Shown: positions 38,209 to 47,660 of the stretch, one piece after another
How positions within the stretch are numbered: the first letter of the stretch is position 1
How the letters are laid out: each line of letters starts with the position of its first letter
DNA from: Actinomycetota bacterium
GTDB lineage: Bacteria; Actinomycetota; Actinomycetes; Streptosporangiales; Streptosporangiaceae
DNA length: 64,000 bases
Direction: 5' to 3'
Assembly: GCA_021324595.1 (NCBI GenBank)
Contig: JAJPIV010000134.1
Span: 1-64,000, forward strand
Program-made: the position numbers and the translations under genes
Notes under the pieces: generated by a model
What the model was told of the DNA's origin: nothing
Seen by the model: the letters and a program-made list of their open reading frames with translations, nothing else
The model's database searches: none

Positions 38209-39447
38209 ATGGGCAAGCTACCTCTTCGGGCGCGGGTCGCCACCACCCTCGGCGAGGCGGCCGGGCGGGTGTCGCGCCTGACCGGGCGCGGCGACGGGTC
38301 GGTGATCGGCGGCGTGGTGGGGCTGCGCGTGGCCCCCGACCTGCTCAGGCAGCTCGCCGCCGGTCGGCAGGTCGTCCTGGTCACCGGGACGAACGGCAAG
38401 ACGACGACGACCCGGCTGGTGACCGCGGCGCTCGGCTCGCTCGGCCAGGAGGTCGCGACCAACGCCTTCGGCGCGAACATGGAGAGCGGCCTGGTCGCCG
38501 CGCTTGCCGCGGCGCCCGATGCGCCCTACGCGGTGCTCGAGGTGGACGAGCGGTACCTGCCCGCGATGATCCGGGCGACCCGCCCGCGGGTGGTGGTCCT
38601 GCTCAACCTCAGCCGGGACCAGATGGACCGGGCAGCCGAGATCTGGATGGTGGCCAGGATGTGGCGGGAGGCGCTCGCCGCCGCCCCGGACGTCCGCGTG
38701 GTCGCGAACGCCGACGATCCGCTGGTCGCCTGGGCCGCGGGGGCGGCCGCGCAGGCGAGCTGGGTGGCCGCCGGGCAACGCTGGCACGAGGACTCCTGGT
38801 GCTGCCCGGAGTGCGGTGCCCACCTGCGCCGGGACGAGCTCGGCTGGCGCTGCCCCGAATGTGGCCTGGCCCGGCCGCCGGCGCGGTGGGTGCTCGACGG
38901 CACCGCGGTGATCGACTCGGCCGGGGCCGTCCACGAGCTCGCGCTGACCCTGCCCGGCCGGGCGAACCGCTCGAACGCCGTCATGGCGCTGGCGGTCGCC
39001 AGCATCTTCGGCGCCGACGTCGGCCAGGCGCTGCCGTTCCTGCGCTCGGTGACCTCGGTGGCCGGGCGCTACACGACCGTGGAGCGGCGCGGCCGCTCTC
39101 TGCGGCTGCTGCTGGCCAAGAACCCGGCCGGCTGGCTCGAGGCGTTCGACGTGCTCGCCGGGGACGGGCGGCCGGTGGTGCTGGCGATCAACGCCCAGGT
39201 GCCGGATGGCAAGGACACGTCCTGGCTGTGGGACGTCGACTACCGGGTGCTCAGCGGCCGCCGGGTGCTCATCACCGGAGAGCGCCGCACCGACCTGGCG
39301 GTCCGGCTCGAGGCGGCGCAGGTGCCGTTCGAGGTGGCCGGCGACATCGACGCGGCGATCGACCGGGTGCCGCCCGGCGAGCTTGACGTGATCGCCAACT
39401 ACACCGCGTTCCAGCAGATCCGGGCTGCCCTGGGGCGGACGGCATGA
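38209..39447 (+). CDS. murT: Lipid II isoglutaminyl synthase subunit MurT
   Basis: Mur ligase VTGTNGKTTTTRLVTAAL; Cys4 module CCPECGAHLRRDELGWRCPECG; followed by gatD. Confidence 0.92.
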   Translation: MGKLPLRARVATTLGEAAGRVSRLTGRGDGSVIGGVVGLRVAPDLLRQLAAGRQVVLVTGTNGKTTTTRLVTAALGSLGQEVATNAFGANMESGLVAALAAAPDAPYAVLEVDERYLPAMIRATRPRVVVLLNLSRDQMDRAAEIWMVARMWREALAAAPDVRVVANADDPLVAWAAGAAAQASWVAAGQRWHEDSWCCPECGAHLRRDELGWRCPECGLARPPARWVLDGTAVIDSAGAVHELALTLPGRANRSNAVMALAVASIFGADVGQALPFLRSVTSVAGRYTTVERRGRSLRLLLAKNPAGWLEAFDVLAGDGRPVVLAINAQVPDGKDTSWLWDVDYRVLSGRRVLITGERRTDLAVRLEAAQVPFEVAGDIDAAIDRVPPGELDVIANYTAFQQIRAALGRTA

Positions 39448-39463
39448 GCGAGGGAGCCCCCTG

Positions 39464-40372
39464 ATGACATCGCCAGCCCAGGACGATCCCCGGCGCGCCG
39501 GGTGGCCCGCGTTGCAGCGCCATGCGGCGCGCTCCCCTGCGGGAAGCTACGTCCCGCCGCCCCCGCCAGGGCGGGCGCCCTCCGGGCCGGCCGGGGACGC
39601 CGGCGATGACCTGACCAGGCCGATCCCGCGGCTTGACCTGCCGGGGCCGGCCGGCGGATCAGAGTCGGCGCTGCGGCTCATCTGGATCTACCCGGACCTG
39701 CTCAGCACCTACGGCGACCGCGGGAACCTCATCGTGCTCGAGCGCCGCGCCAGGCTGCGCGGCCTGGCGGTGGAGGCGGTGGAGCTGAACTCGGACCAGC
39801 CGGTGCCCCGGGAAGGCGACGTCTACCTGCTCGGCGGCGGCGAGGATCTCCCTCAGGTGCTCGCCGCGCGGCGGCTGCGGGCCGACGGCGGCCTCGCCGC
39901 CGCGGCGGAGCGGGGCGCCGTCGTGTTCGCCGTGTGCGCCGGCTACCAGCTGATCGGCGCGGTGTTCGGAGGGGCCGGCGGCGAGCCCGTCGAGGGGCTG
40001 GGCCTGCTGGACGTCCGCAGCGGGCGGGGAGAGCGGCGCGGCGTCGGCGAGGTGATCGCCGACGCCGATCCGGCGCTGGGCCTGGAGACGCTCACCGGGT
40101 TCGAGAACCACCAGGGCGTGACCGCGCCGGGCCCGGGTGCCAGGCCCCTGGCCCGGGTGCGCGTGGGCGTCGGCAACGGCGACGGGACGGAGGGCGCCTA
40201 CGCCGGCAAGATCCTCGGCACCTACCTGCACGGCCCCGCGCTGGTCCGCAACCCCGGGCTCGCCGACCTGCTGCTGACCTGGGCGGCCGGCCCGCTGGCG
40301 CCGCTGGCCGAGGCGGACGAGGCGTGGACCAGGCAGTTGCGCGCCGAGCGGCTCGCCGCCGTGCCGGCGTGA
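39464..40372 (+). CDS. gatD: Lipid II isoglutaminyl synthase glutaminase subunit GatD
   Basis: LIWIYPDLLSTYGDRGNLIVLERRA; VYLLGGGEDLPQ; VFAVCAGYQLIG; GFENHQGVT. Confidence 0.92.
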   Translation: MTSPAQDDPRRAGWPALQRHAARSPAGSYVPPPPPGRAPSGPAGDAGDDLTRPIPRLDLPGPAGGSESALRLIWIYPDLLSTYGDRGNLIVLERRARLRGLAVEAVELNSDQPVPREGDVYLLGGGEDLPQVLAARRLRADGGLAAAAERGAVVFAVCAGYQLIGAVFGGAGGEPVEGLGLLDVRSGRGERRGVGEVIADADPALGLETLTGFENHQGVTAPGPGARPLARVRVGVGNGDGTEGAYAGKILGTYLHGPALVRNPGLADLLLTWAAGPLAPLAEADEAWTRQLRAERLAAVPA

Positions 40373-40394
40373 CGCGCGCCCGGGCGGGAGGCGG

Positions 40395-40760
40395 TCAGTA
40401 GACCAGCGCCCGCGCCCCGTCGGCCATGACCTCGGCGAGGAACGTGGCCGCGCCCGCGATCCTGATCCCGGTCAGCACGTCGGCCTCGCCGATGCCGCGC
40501 CGCGCCGCGCACTGCGTGCAGACGGTCACGGTGCCGCCCGCCAGGACGGCGCCGAGGAGGTCGCCGGCCGGGGTGGCGTGGGCGAGCGCGACCTCGCCCG
40601 CGCGGCCGGGAAGCGCCAGCCAGGCGGCCTCGCCCGCGAGCCAGAGCGAGACCGGGACGCCGCTGGCCACGGCGGCGGCGGCGACCGTGAGAGCCTGGTT
40701 GCAGCGCTCCGCGTCGTCGCGGCCGGCGGTTACCTTCACCACGAGTGCGGGCGTCGCCAT
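40395..40760 (-). CDS. DsrE-like family protein
   Basis: MATPALVVKVTAGRDDAERCNQALTVAAAAVASGVPVSLWLAGEAAW...VTVCTQCAARRGI. Confidence 0.7.
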   Translation of the reverse strand: MATPALVVKVTAGRDDAERCNQALTVAAAAVASGVPVSLWLAGEAAWLALPGRAGEVALAHATPAGDLLGAVLAGGTVTVCTQCAARRGIGEADVLTGIRIAGAATFLAEVMADGARALVY

Positions 40761-40785
40761 GCCTCGCACCGTACACTGCTCCGGT

Positions 40786-40905
40786 GTGGCGGCGGATGTG
40801 GCCGTGGCGGTCCTCATCGTGGTCGCGGCGGCGATCGCGGGGCGTTGCGCGCTCCTGGTCGTCCGCCTGTGGCGGGCGGCCGCCGGCCGCCCGCCACGGC
40901 CGTAG
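40786..40905 (+). CDS. Possible 39-aa single-pass membrane peptide
   Basis: [39 protein letters not shown], divergent from DsrE-like gene. Confidence 0.25.
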   Translation: MAADVAVAVLIVVAAAIAGRCALLVVRLWRAAAGRPPRP

Positions 40906-40914
40906 GCTTCAGGG

Positions 40915-41457
40915 ATGACCGTCACGCCGAACGACCCGGGACCGCAGGCCCACCCGGACCTGGCGCCGCTCAGCTTCCTCATCGGACGCTGGCGTGGCAC
41001 CGGGGTGGTGGGGTACCCGACGATCGAGACCGCCCGCTTCGGCCAGGAGCTGACGTTCAGCCACAACGGCAAGGCGTTCCTCATCTACTCCAGCCGGACG
41101 TGGCTGCTCGACGAGGAAGGGAAGGCGGGGCGCCCGCTGGCCACGGAGGCCGGCTACTGGCGCCCCCAGCCGGGCGGCCGCCTGGAGGTGCTGCTCGTCC
41201 ACCCCACCGGGATCAGCGAGGTCTACCTGGGCGAGATCAGCGGCACGAAGATCGAGATGGCGACCGACGTGGTCATCAGAACGGCGTCGGCCAAGGAGGT
41301 GACCGCGGGACGGCGGCTGTACGGGCTGATCGGCGCCGACCTGGGCTACGCCCATGACATGGCGGCGGTTGGCCAGCCGCTCCAGCCGCATGTGTCGGCC
41401 CAGCTCAAGCGGATCGGCGACGCCGCCGCCATGGACGCCGAAGGGCGAGGCAGCTAG
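40915..41457 (+). CDS. Nitrobindin-like (FABP/THAP4-type) protein
   Basis: LSFLIGRWRGTGVVGYPTIETARFGQELTFSHNGKAFLIYSSRTW; THAP4-like RPLATEAGYWRPQPGGRLEVLLVHPTGISEVYLGE. Confidence 0.85.
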   Translation: MTVTPNDPGPQAHPDLAPLSFLIGRWRGTGVVGYPTIETARFGQELTFSHNGKAFLIYSSRTWLLDEEGKAGRPLATEAGYWRPQPGGRLEVLLVHPTGISEVYLGEISGTKIEMATDVVIRTASAKEVTAGRRLYGLIGADLGYAHDMAAVGQPLQPHVSAQLKRIGDAAAMDAEGRGS

Positions 41458-41943
41458 GCCAGGCCCGTGGCGGGCGCCGCCCGCGCCCCCGCGGTCTCGG
41501 AACGGCGGACCCGGTGGCGACGGCCGGGGCAGCGGCCAGGGTCCAGCGGCCGGGGGCAGCGGCCCTGGGAGCGAGGGCGCGCGAAAAGGAATACCCCCGG
41601 GCTGCTCCCCGCCCGGATCGCCCGAGGGCGGTCCCGGGACGGGGGGCCGGCTGGACAAGGCCGGCCACCCGGGGGTCCGGTGCCTGCCGTGTATTCGCCG
41701 GCCGCCGCGACGGCGACGCGGGCACGATCACGAATCGCGACCAAGCCCGCGCGGGCCGGTGACGCGCACGCCCGGCACGCGGGCCCGGCGCGCTTCCACG
41801 GAGCGGCGGCTAGCGGACAGCCACCTCGCGAGTCCGACATCTATGCATCTGCTGGACCACCTCCCTGCCCGCGTAGCACGCACGTTACGGCAGGTCAGGG
41901 CTGACGGGCAAGGGAGTTCCCCGGGCGCCTCTAGACTCGGCCT

Positions 41944-42387
41944 ATGTCGCAGAGGTGGGACGACGCCCTGCGGGCCAGCGGGTACCGCGTGACCCCGCAG
42001 CGCCAGCTGGTGCTCGAGGCGGTCACCAAGCTTGAGCACGCCACGCCGGAGGAGATCTACGCGGAGGTCAAGCAGACCGCGGTCGGCGTGAACGTCTCCA
42101 CCGTCTACCGGACGCTGGAGCTGCTCGAGCAGATCGGCCTGGTCACGCACACCCACCTCGGCCACGGCGCGCACCGCTACCACCTGGCCGCCGACGCTCA
42201 CCACATCCACCTGGTCTGCCGGTCGTGCGGCGCGATCGCCCAGCTCGAGCCCGCCGCGGTCGCCTCCCTGGTGACCTCCCTCGACGCCGAGTACGGATTC
42301 GAGGTGGACGTCAGTCACCTGACGGTGTTCGGCACCTGCGCGAAGTGCCGGGGGACCGGCCGGCTGAGCGCCGCGCCCGCGCCCTGA
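41944..42387 (+). CDS. Fur family metalloregulator
   Basis: YRVTPQRQLVLEAVTKLEHATPEEIYAEV; NVSTVYRTLELLEQIGLV; HHIHLVCRSCG; CAKCRG. Confidence 0.92.
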   Translation: MSQRWDDALRASGYRVTPQRQLVLEAVTKLEHATPEEIYAEVKQTAVGVNVSTVYRTLELLEQIGLVTHTHLGHGAHRYHLAADAHHIHLVCRSCGAIAQLEPAAVASLVTSLDAEYGFEVDVSHLTVFGTCAKCRGTGRLSAAPAP

Positions 42388-42453
42388 GCGCCTGCGCCCG
42401 CGCCCTGAGCGCCTGCGCCCGCGCCCTGAGCACCTGCGCCCCGCGCCCTGAGC
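42364..42453 (+). repeat. About 21-nt tandem repeat across the fur stop codon
   Basis: CTGAGCGCCTGCGCCCGCGCC-type units at 42364, 42384, 42405, 42426, 42448(partial). Confidence 0.9.
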
Positions 42454-42617
42454 CGGCGCGCTGGCGGAGGTCCCGTCCGGCCGGGACGAAGAGCCTGTTC
42501 ACGGCGGAGCCGGGCGACATACGTTCGGTAGAGGACCGGCATGCTCGCCGCCCCGCCCGCCCGGCGCGTGACCGGGTGCGGTGAGATGAGCGAATGGGAT
42601 GCACAGGAGCTGAGACC

Positions 42618-43916
42618 ATGACAGAGCAGATCAACCAGGACGGCGTGCTGCACGTGACCGACAGCCGTACCGGGCGCAGTTACGACCTTCCGATCCGCGA
42701 CGGAGCGATCCGCGCGCTCGACCTGCGCCAGATCAAGGTGTCCGGCGAGGACTTCGGCCTGCTCTCCTACGACCCGGCGTTCCTCAACACGGCGAGCTGC
42801 AAGAGCTCGATCACGTTCATCGACGGGGAGCGCGGGATTCTCCGCTACCGCGGGTACCCGATCGAGGAGCTGGCCCGCCGGGCGTCCTTCCTCGACGTCG
42901 CCTACCTGCTCCTGCACGGCGAGCTTCCGGGCAAGGAGGAGTCGCAGGCGTGGGCCTCCGAGATCGCCCATCACACCTACGTGCACGAGAACGTCAAGAA
43001 GTTCATCGACGGCTTCCACCATGACGCCCATCCGATGGGCATCCTGGTGAGCACGGTGGCCGCGCTGTCCACGTTCTACCCCGAGGCGAAGAACGTCTCC
43101 GACGCCGCGCGCCAGCGGGAGCAGGTGATCCGGCTGATCGCCAAGATGCCCACGCTGGCGGCGTTCGCGTACCGGCACGCGATGGGCCTGCCCTACGCCT
43201 ACCCGGACGCCGAGCTGTCCTACGCCGGCAACTTCCTGAACATGATGTGGAAGATGACCGAGCCCAGGTACCAGCCCGATCCGGTGCTCGAGCACGCGCT
43301 GGACGTGCTGCTCACGCTCCATGCCGACCACGAGCAGAACTGCTCCACCAGCGCCATGCGCGTCGTCGGCAGCTCGCAGGTGGACCCCTACTCGGCCGCG
43401 GCCGCCGCGGCGGCCGCGCTTTACGGCCCGCTGCATGGCGGCGCCAACGAGCAGGTGCTGCGGATGCTCAGCCAGATCGGGTCCGTGGAGAACGTCCCCG
43501 CGTACATCGAGCGGGTGAAGCGGGGCGAGCTGCGCATGATGGGGTTCGGCCACCGCGTCTACAAGAACTTCGATCCCCGCGCCACGATCATCAAGGAGGT
43601 CGCCGACGAGGTCTTCCAGGTCACGGGCCGCAATCCGATGCTGGACGTCGCGCTGGAGCTGGAACGGGTCGCGCTCGCCGATGACTACTTCATCAGCCAC
43701 AAGCTCTACCCGAACGTGGACTTCTACTCGGGCATCATCTACCAGGCGATGGGCTTCCCGGTGACGATGTTCCCCGTGCTGTTCGCGATCGGGCGCATGC
43801 CCGGCTGGCTCGCGCAGTGGCAGGAGGGCTCGGCCGACCCGGAGCAGAAGATCTCGCGCCCGCGGCAGATCTACGTCGGCCAGGGCCTGCGGCACCTGGA
43901 CGGCCCGTCCTCGTGA
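42618..43916 (+). CDS. gltA: Citrate synthase
   Basis: SITFIDGERGILRYRGYPIEELA; LHADHEQNCSTSAMR; GPLHGGANEQVLRML; MGFGHRVYKNFDPRA. Confidence 0.95.
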   Translation: MTEQINQDGVLHVTDSRTGRSYDLPIRDGAIRALDLRQIKVSGEDFGLLSYDPAFLNTASCKSSITFIDGERGILRYRGYPIEELARRASFLDVAYLLLHGELPGKEESQAWASEIAHHTYVHENVKKFIDGFHHDAHPMGILVSTVAALSTFYPEAKNVSDAARQREQVIRLIAKMPTLAAFAYRHAMGLPYAYPDAELSYAGNFLNMMWKMTEPRYQPDPVLEHALDVLLTLHADHEQNCSTSAMRVVGSSQVDPYSAAAAAAAALYGPLHGGANEQVLRMLSQIGSVENVPAYIERVKRGELRMMGFGHRVYKNFDPRATIIKEVADEVFQVTGRNPMLDVALELERVALADDYFISHKLYPNVDFYSGIIYQAMGFPVTMFPVLFAIGRMPGWLAQWQEGSADPEQKISRPRQIYVGQGLRHLDGPSS

Positions 43917-43949
43917 GGGCGGCCCGCGATCCCTGGGCGGCCCTCTCAC
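43913..43949 (+). terminator. Imperfect hairpin at 3' end of citrate synthase gene
   Basis: GTGAGggcGGCC ... GGCCctCTCAC. Confidence 0.35.
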
Positions 43950-44001
43950 CTGCCGGGGCGTCCCGGCCGGCCGACGGGCCCGGGCGGCTAGCCTGACTGC
44001 C

Positions 44002-45012
44002 ATGGAGGGCTTCTCACTCGGCCTGGCCGGCGCGGTCCGCGCCGAGTTCCCCGACGCCGGGGTGGCGGCGCACTACGGCGACCCCTTCGGCGAGCAGCGC
44101 GCCCTCGCGGCGGGAGCCGGCGTGGTGGACCGGTCACACCGGGGCGTGCTGCGGATCGGCGGCGCGGACCGGCTGGGCTGGCTGAACAGCCTCGGCACCC
44201 AGAAGGTGGACGACCTGGCGCCGGGGACGGCCACCCAGTCGCTGATCCTCAGCCCGCACGGGCACGTCGAGCATCACCTGACCCTCGTCGACGACGGCGA
44301 GCACGCCTGGCTGCACGTCGAGCCCGGCGCGGCGCCGCAGCTGCTGTCCTTCCTCGAGTCGATGCGGTTCATGCTGCGCGTGAGCCCGGCCGACGTCAGC
44401 TCCGAGTACGGGGTGCTCACCGTGCCGGCGGGCGGGCCCGCCGGCGAGGCAGCCGCGGTGATGGAGCTCCCGTTCGGCACCGACCTGGTGATCCGGCGGG
44501 AGCGGATCGCCTCGGTGGCCGGCTCGCTGCGGGAGCAGGGCCTGCGGATGGCGGGCATGTGGGCGCACGAGGCGCTGCGGATCGCCGGGCGCCGGCCCAG
44601 GTTCGGCACCGACACCGACCACCGGACGATCCCCCACGAGGTCGGCTGGATCGGATCGGCGGTCCACCTGAACAAGGGCTGCTACCGGGGGCAGGAGACC
44701 GTCGCCCGGGTCCACAACCTGGGGCACCCGCCGCGCCGCCTCGTCCTGCTGCACCTCGACGGCAGCGAGAACCGGCTGCCCGCGCATGGCGAGCCGGTGC
44801 TCCTCGGCGGCACCCCGGTCGGCTTCGTCGGCTCGAGCGCGCGGCACTACGAGCTCGGGCCGATCGCGCTCGCCCTGGTCAAGCGAACCGTGCCGACGGA
44901 CGCGGCGTTCACCGCCGCCGGCATCAGCGCGGCGCAGGAGGTGATCGTGCCGCCGGATGCCGGGGCGAACGTCGCGGTCACGCTGCCGCCGCGGCGCCTG
45001 GGCCGGCGCTGA
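44002..45012 (+). CDS. ygfZ: YgfZ/GcvT-domain folate-binding protein
   Basis: NSLGTQKVDDLAPG; YgfZ signature LNKGCYRGQETVARVHNLG. Confidence 0.9.
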   Translation: MEGFSLGLAGAVRAEFPDAGVAAHYGDPFGEQRALAAGAGVVDRSHRGVLRIGGADRLGWLNSLGTQKVDDLAPGTATQSLILSPHGHVEHHLTLVDDGEHAWLHVEPGAAPQLLSFLESMRFMLRVSPADVSSEYGVLTVPAGGPAGEAAAVMELPFGTDLVIRRERIASVAGSLREQGLRMAGMWAHEALRIAGRRPRFGTDTDHRTIPHEVGWIGSAVHLNKGCYRGQETVARVHNLGHPPRRLVLLHLDGSENRLPAHGEPVLLGGTPVGFVGSSARHYELGPIALALVKRTVPTDAAFTAAGISAAQEVIVPPDAGANVAVTLPPRRLGRR

Positions 45013-45133
45013 ACGGGCCGCGCGCTGAACGGTCCGGCGCGGCGGCGGCGGCAGGGCCCGGCTCGCCGCCCGCTCGCGGGGAGTACCCTGGCCGGCAGGC
45101 AAGCCGGCTCACCCGTCCACGGAGGTGGTCCCA

Positions 45134-46069
45134 GTGCTGCGCCGCCTTCTGCTCGCCGCATCGGCCAGCCCGCGGTTCCGCGCAATCATCACCACGGTCC
45201 CGGTCACCCGCGGCATCGTTCGCAGATTCGTGGCCGGCGAGACCGCCGGCGAGGCCATCGCGGTGGCGCGCCGCCTGACCGCCGAAGGCCTCCTGGTCAC
45301 CATCGACCACCTCGGTGAGGACACCTCCGACGCCGATCGCGCCGCGGCGGTCGCCGCGGAGTACGTGGGCCTCATCGAACGGCTCGCCGGGGCGGGCCTG
45401 GCCGAGGCAGGCCGGGCCGAGGTCTCCGTGAAGCCAACGGCGGTCGGGCTCGGGCTCGCCGAGCATGGCGAGAAGACCGCCGCCGAGAACGTCCGGCGGA
45501 TCTGCTCGGCGGCCCGCGCGGCCGGCACCACCGTGACCTTGGACATGGAGGACCACACTCGGATCGACGCCACGCTGCGGCTCGTCCGCGACCTGCGCGC
45601 GGACTTCCCCGACCTGGGCTGCGTGATCCAGGCGGCCATGCGCCGCAGCCCGGGTGACTGCGAGGCCCTCGCCACCCCGGGCTCGCGGGTCAGGCTCTGC
45701 AAGGGCGCCTACCGCGCGCCCGAAGGGCTCGCCTTCGTCGCCCGGTCGGAGGTGGACCGGTGCTACGCGCGGTGCATGCGCCTGCTGATGGCCGGCCCGG
45801 GGTACCCGATGCTGGCGACCCACGATCCGCGGCTGATCGCGATCGGCCGCTCGCTGGCGGCGTCGTCGGGGCGCCCCCCGGACAGCTTCGAGTACCAGAT
45901 GCTCTATGGCGTGCGCCCCGACGAGCAGCGCCGGCTCGCGGCCTGCGGGGCCAGGGTCCGCGTGTACCTGCCCTACGGCGACGACTGGTACGGCTACCTG
46001 GTGAGGCGGCTGGCCGAGCGCCCGGCCAACGTCGCGTTCCTCCTGCGGGCGCTGGCATCGCGGCGGTAG
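45134..46069 (+). CDS. Proline dehydrogenase
   Basis: VSVKPTAVGLGL; VTLDMEDHTRIDATL; VRLCKGAYRAPEGLAF; FEYQMLYGVRPDEQRRLAACGARVRVYLPYGDDWYGYLVRRLAERPAN. Confidence 0.92.
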   Translation: MLRRLLLAASASPRFRAIITTVPVTRGIVRRFVAGETAGEAIAVARRLTAEGLLVTIDHLGEDTSDADRAAAVAAEYVGLIERLAGAGLAEAGRAEVSVKPTAVGLGLAEHGEKTAAENVRRICSAARAAGTTVTLDMEDHTRIDATLRLVRDLRADFPDLGCVIQAAMRRSPGDCEALATPGSRVRLCKGAYRAPEGLAFVARSEVDRCYARCMRLLMAGPGYPMLATHDPRLIAIGRSLAASSGRPPDSFEYQMLYGVRPDEQRRLAACGARVRVYLPYGDDWYGYLVRRLAERPANVAFLLRALASRR

Positions 46070-46109
46070 GCCGGCGCGGTCACCCCCATGCGGCGGCTAG
46101 GCTCTCCGC

Positions 46110-46904
46110 ATGATCGCGATCCTGGGCGCCGGGAAGATGGGCGAGGCGCTGCTGTCCGGCATGCTCCGCGCGGGCATCGCCCCGTCCGGGGTGATTGCCG
46201 CGGTCCGCCGGGAGGAGCGGGCGCGGGCGCTGCGTGACGCCTACGGGATCGAGGTGACCGGCGCGGCGGCGGCCGCCGAGCTCGCCGGGACGCTCGTGAT
46301 CACCGTGAAGCCGCAGGACATGGCCGCGCTGCTGGACGAGATCGGCCCGAGGGTGAAGGATGACCAGCTCCTGATCTGCCTGGCCGCGGGAATCACCACG
46401 GGATTCATCGAGTCACGGCTGCCCTGCGACGCCGCCGTGGTCCGCGTGATGTCGAACACGCCCGTGCTGGTCGACGAGGCGATGAGCGTGATCTCGGCCG
46501 GGCGGTTCGCGGGCGAGCAGCACCTGCGCCGGGCCGAGGATCTGCTCAGGCCGGTCGGCAAGGTGCTGCGGATCCCCGAGTCCCTGCAGGACGCGGCGAC
46601 CGCCCTGTCCGGCAGCGGCCCCGCGTACGTCTACTTCCTCGTCGAGGCGATGGTCGACGCCGGCATCCTGCTCGGGATGCCGCGCAGCACGGCGCTGGAG
46701 ATGGTCAAGCAGGCGGTGTACGGGGCGGCGACGATGCTGCGCGAGTCCGGCGAGCACCCGGTCATCCTGCGCGAGGCGGTGACCTCGCCGGGCGGCACCA
46801 CGATCAGCGCGATCCGCGAGCTGGAGCGGCACGGCGTGCGCGCCGCGTTCCTCGCCGCGATCGAGGCCGCCAGGGACCGCGGGCGCGAGCTGGGCGCCGG
46901 CTGA
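46110..46904 (+). CDS. proC: Pyrroline-5-carboxylate reductase
   Basis: IAILGAGKMGEALLSGMLRAG; VMSNTPVLVDEAMSVI; ALSGSGPAYVYFLVEAMVDAGILLGMPR; VTSPGGTTISAI. Confidence 0.95.
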   Translation: MIAILGAGKMGEALLSGMLRAGIAPSGVIAAVRREERARALRDAYGIEVTGAAAAAELAGTLVITVKPQDMAALLDEIGPRVKDDQLLICLAAGITTGFIESRLPCDAAVVRVMSNTPVLVDEAMSVISAGRFAGEQHLRRAEDLLRPVGKVLRIPESLQDAATALSGSGPAYVYFLVEAMVDAGILLGMPRSTALEMVKQAVYGAATMLRESGEHPVILREAVTSPGGTTISAIRELERHGVRAAFLAAIEAARDRGRELGAG

Positions 46905-47074
46905 GCGTCCCCGGCGGGCTCTCCCGCGGCGGCGGCCGATCCGGCGGGCGGGCTCCGTCAAATGTGGCCGAGCCTGGGGTTGCCCTTTCCGTCATACGAA
47001 TTACGCTGGATACGGGCGTGACTGGTGCGCTGCAGAACGTTGGGCGCAACGGGGAGCGCCGGAGAGGGCTACCG

Positions 47075-47281
47075 ATGGCAGCAGAGGCAACTCCGCTCAG
47101 CGCAGTCCGCTTCCTGACGGTCGCAGAGGTGGCGGCGATCATGCGCGTGTCCAAGATGACCGTCTACCGCCTCGTTCACTCTGGTGACCTGGAGGCAATC
47201 CGGGTGGGCCGTTCCTTCCGTGTGCCGGAGAGCGCCGTCAATCAGTACCTCAGGGACGCGTTCGTGGAGGCGGCGGGCTGA
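47075..47281 (+). CDS. BldC-like HTH/excisionase-family DNA-binding protein
   Basis: FLTVAEVAAIMRVSKMTVYRLVHSGDLEAIRVGRSFRVPESAVNQYLRD. Confidence 0.88.
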   Translation: MAAEATPLSAVRFLTVAEVAAIMRVSKMTVYRLVHSGDLEAIRVGRSFRVPESAVNQYLRDAFVEAAG

Positions 47282-47464
47282 TCTGCGCGGTCCGGGCGCG
47301 GCGCGCCGGCCGGCCCGGCAGGCACAGACCGCGGATCACCGGCGCCCGCGCGCCGGGAGTACGCTGTGGCGTCGGCGCGTGCCGTGGCGGCCGCGCGCGG
47401 TGAACGGCCGGCGCCCGAGCGTTAGGGACGCCGGGGCGCGTGGGTATCGATCAAGGGTGGTCTT

Positions 47465-47563
47465 GTGGGTTCCGTTATCAAGAAGCGCCGCAAGCGGATG
47501 GCGAAGAAGAAGCACCGCAAACTGCTGCGCAAGACGCGCATCCAGCGCAGAAACAAGAAGTAG
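47465..47563 (+). CDS. 32-aa basic AURKAIP1/COX24-domain ribosomal-type protein (bS22-like)
   Basis: [32 protein letters not shown]; below the ORF-track cutoff. Confidence 0.9.
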   Translation: MGSVIKKRRKRMAKKKHRKLLRKTRIQRRNKK

Positions 47564-47660
47564 CCCCGCCCGGAGGATCCCGGGCGGCCCGGCCGGGGCG
47601 GATGGCGCGGCCGGGCCGCCGCCAGGTGCCCTGCCGAGCCTCGGGAACGGCGGCGTGGTC

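Noticed and set aside
41458-41943. Coding gene in the long gap before fur
   Set aside because: Overlapping ORFs there are low-complexity with no RBS or domain signal; treated as non-coding.
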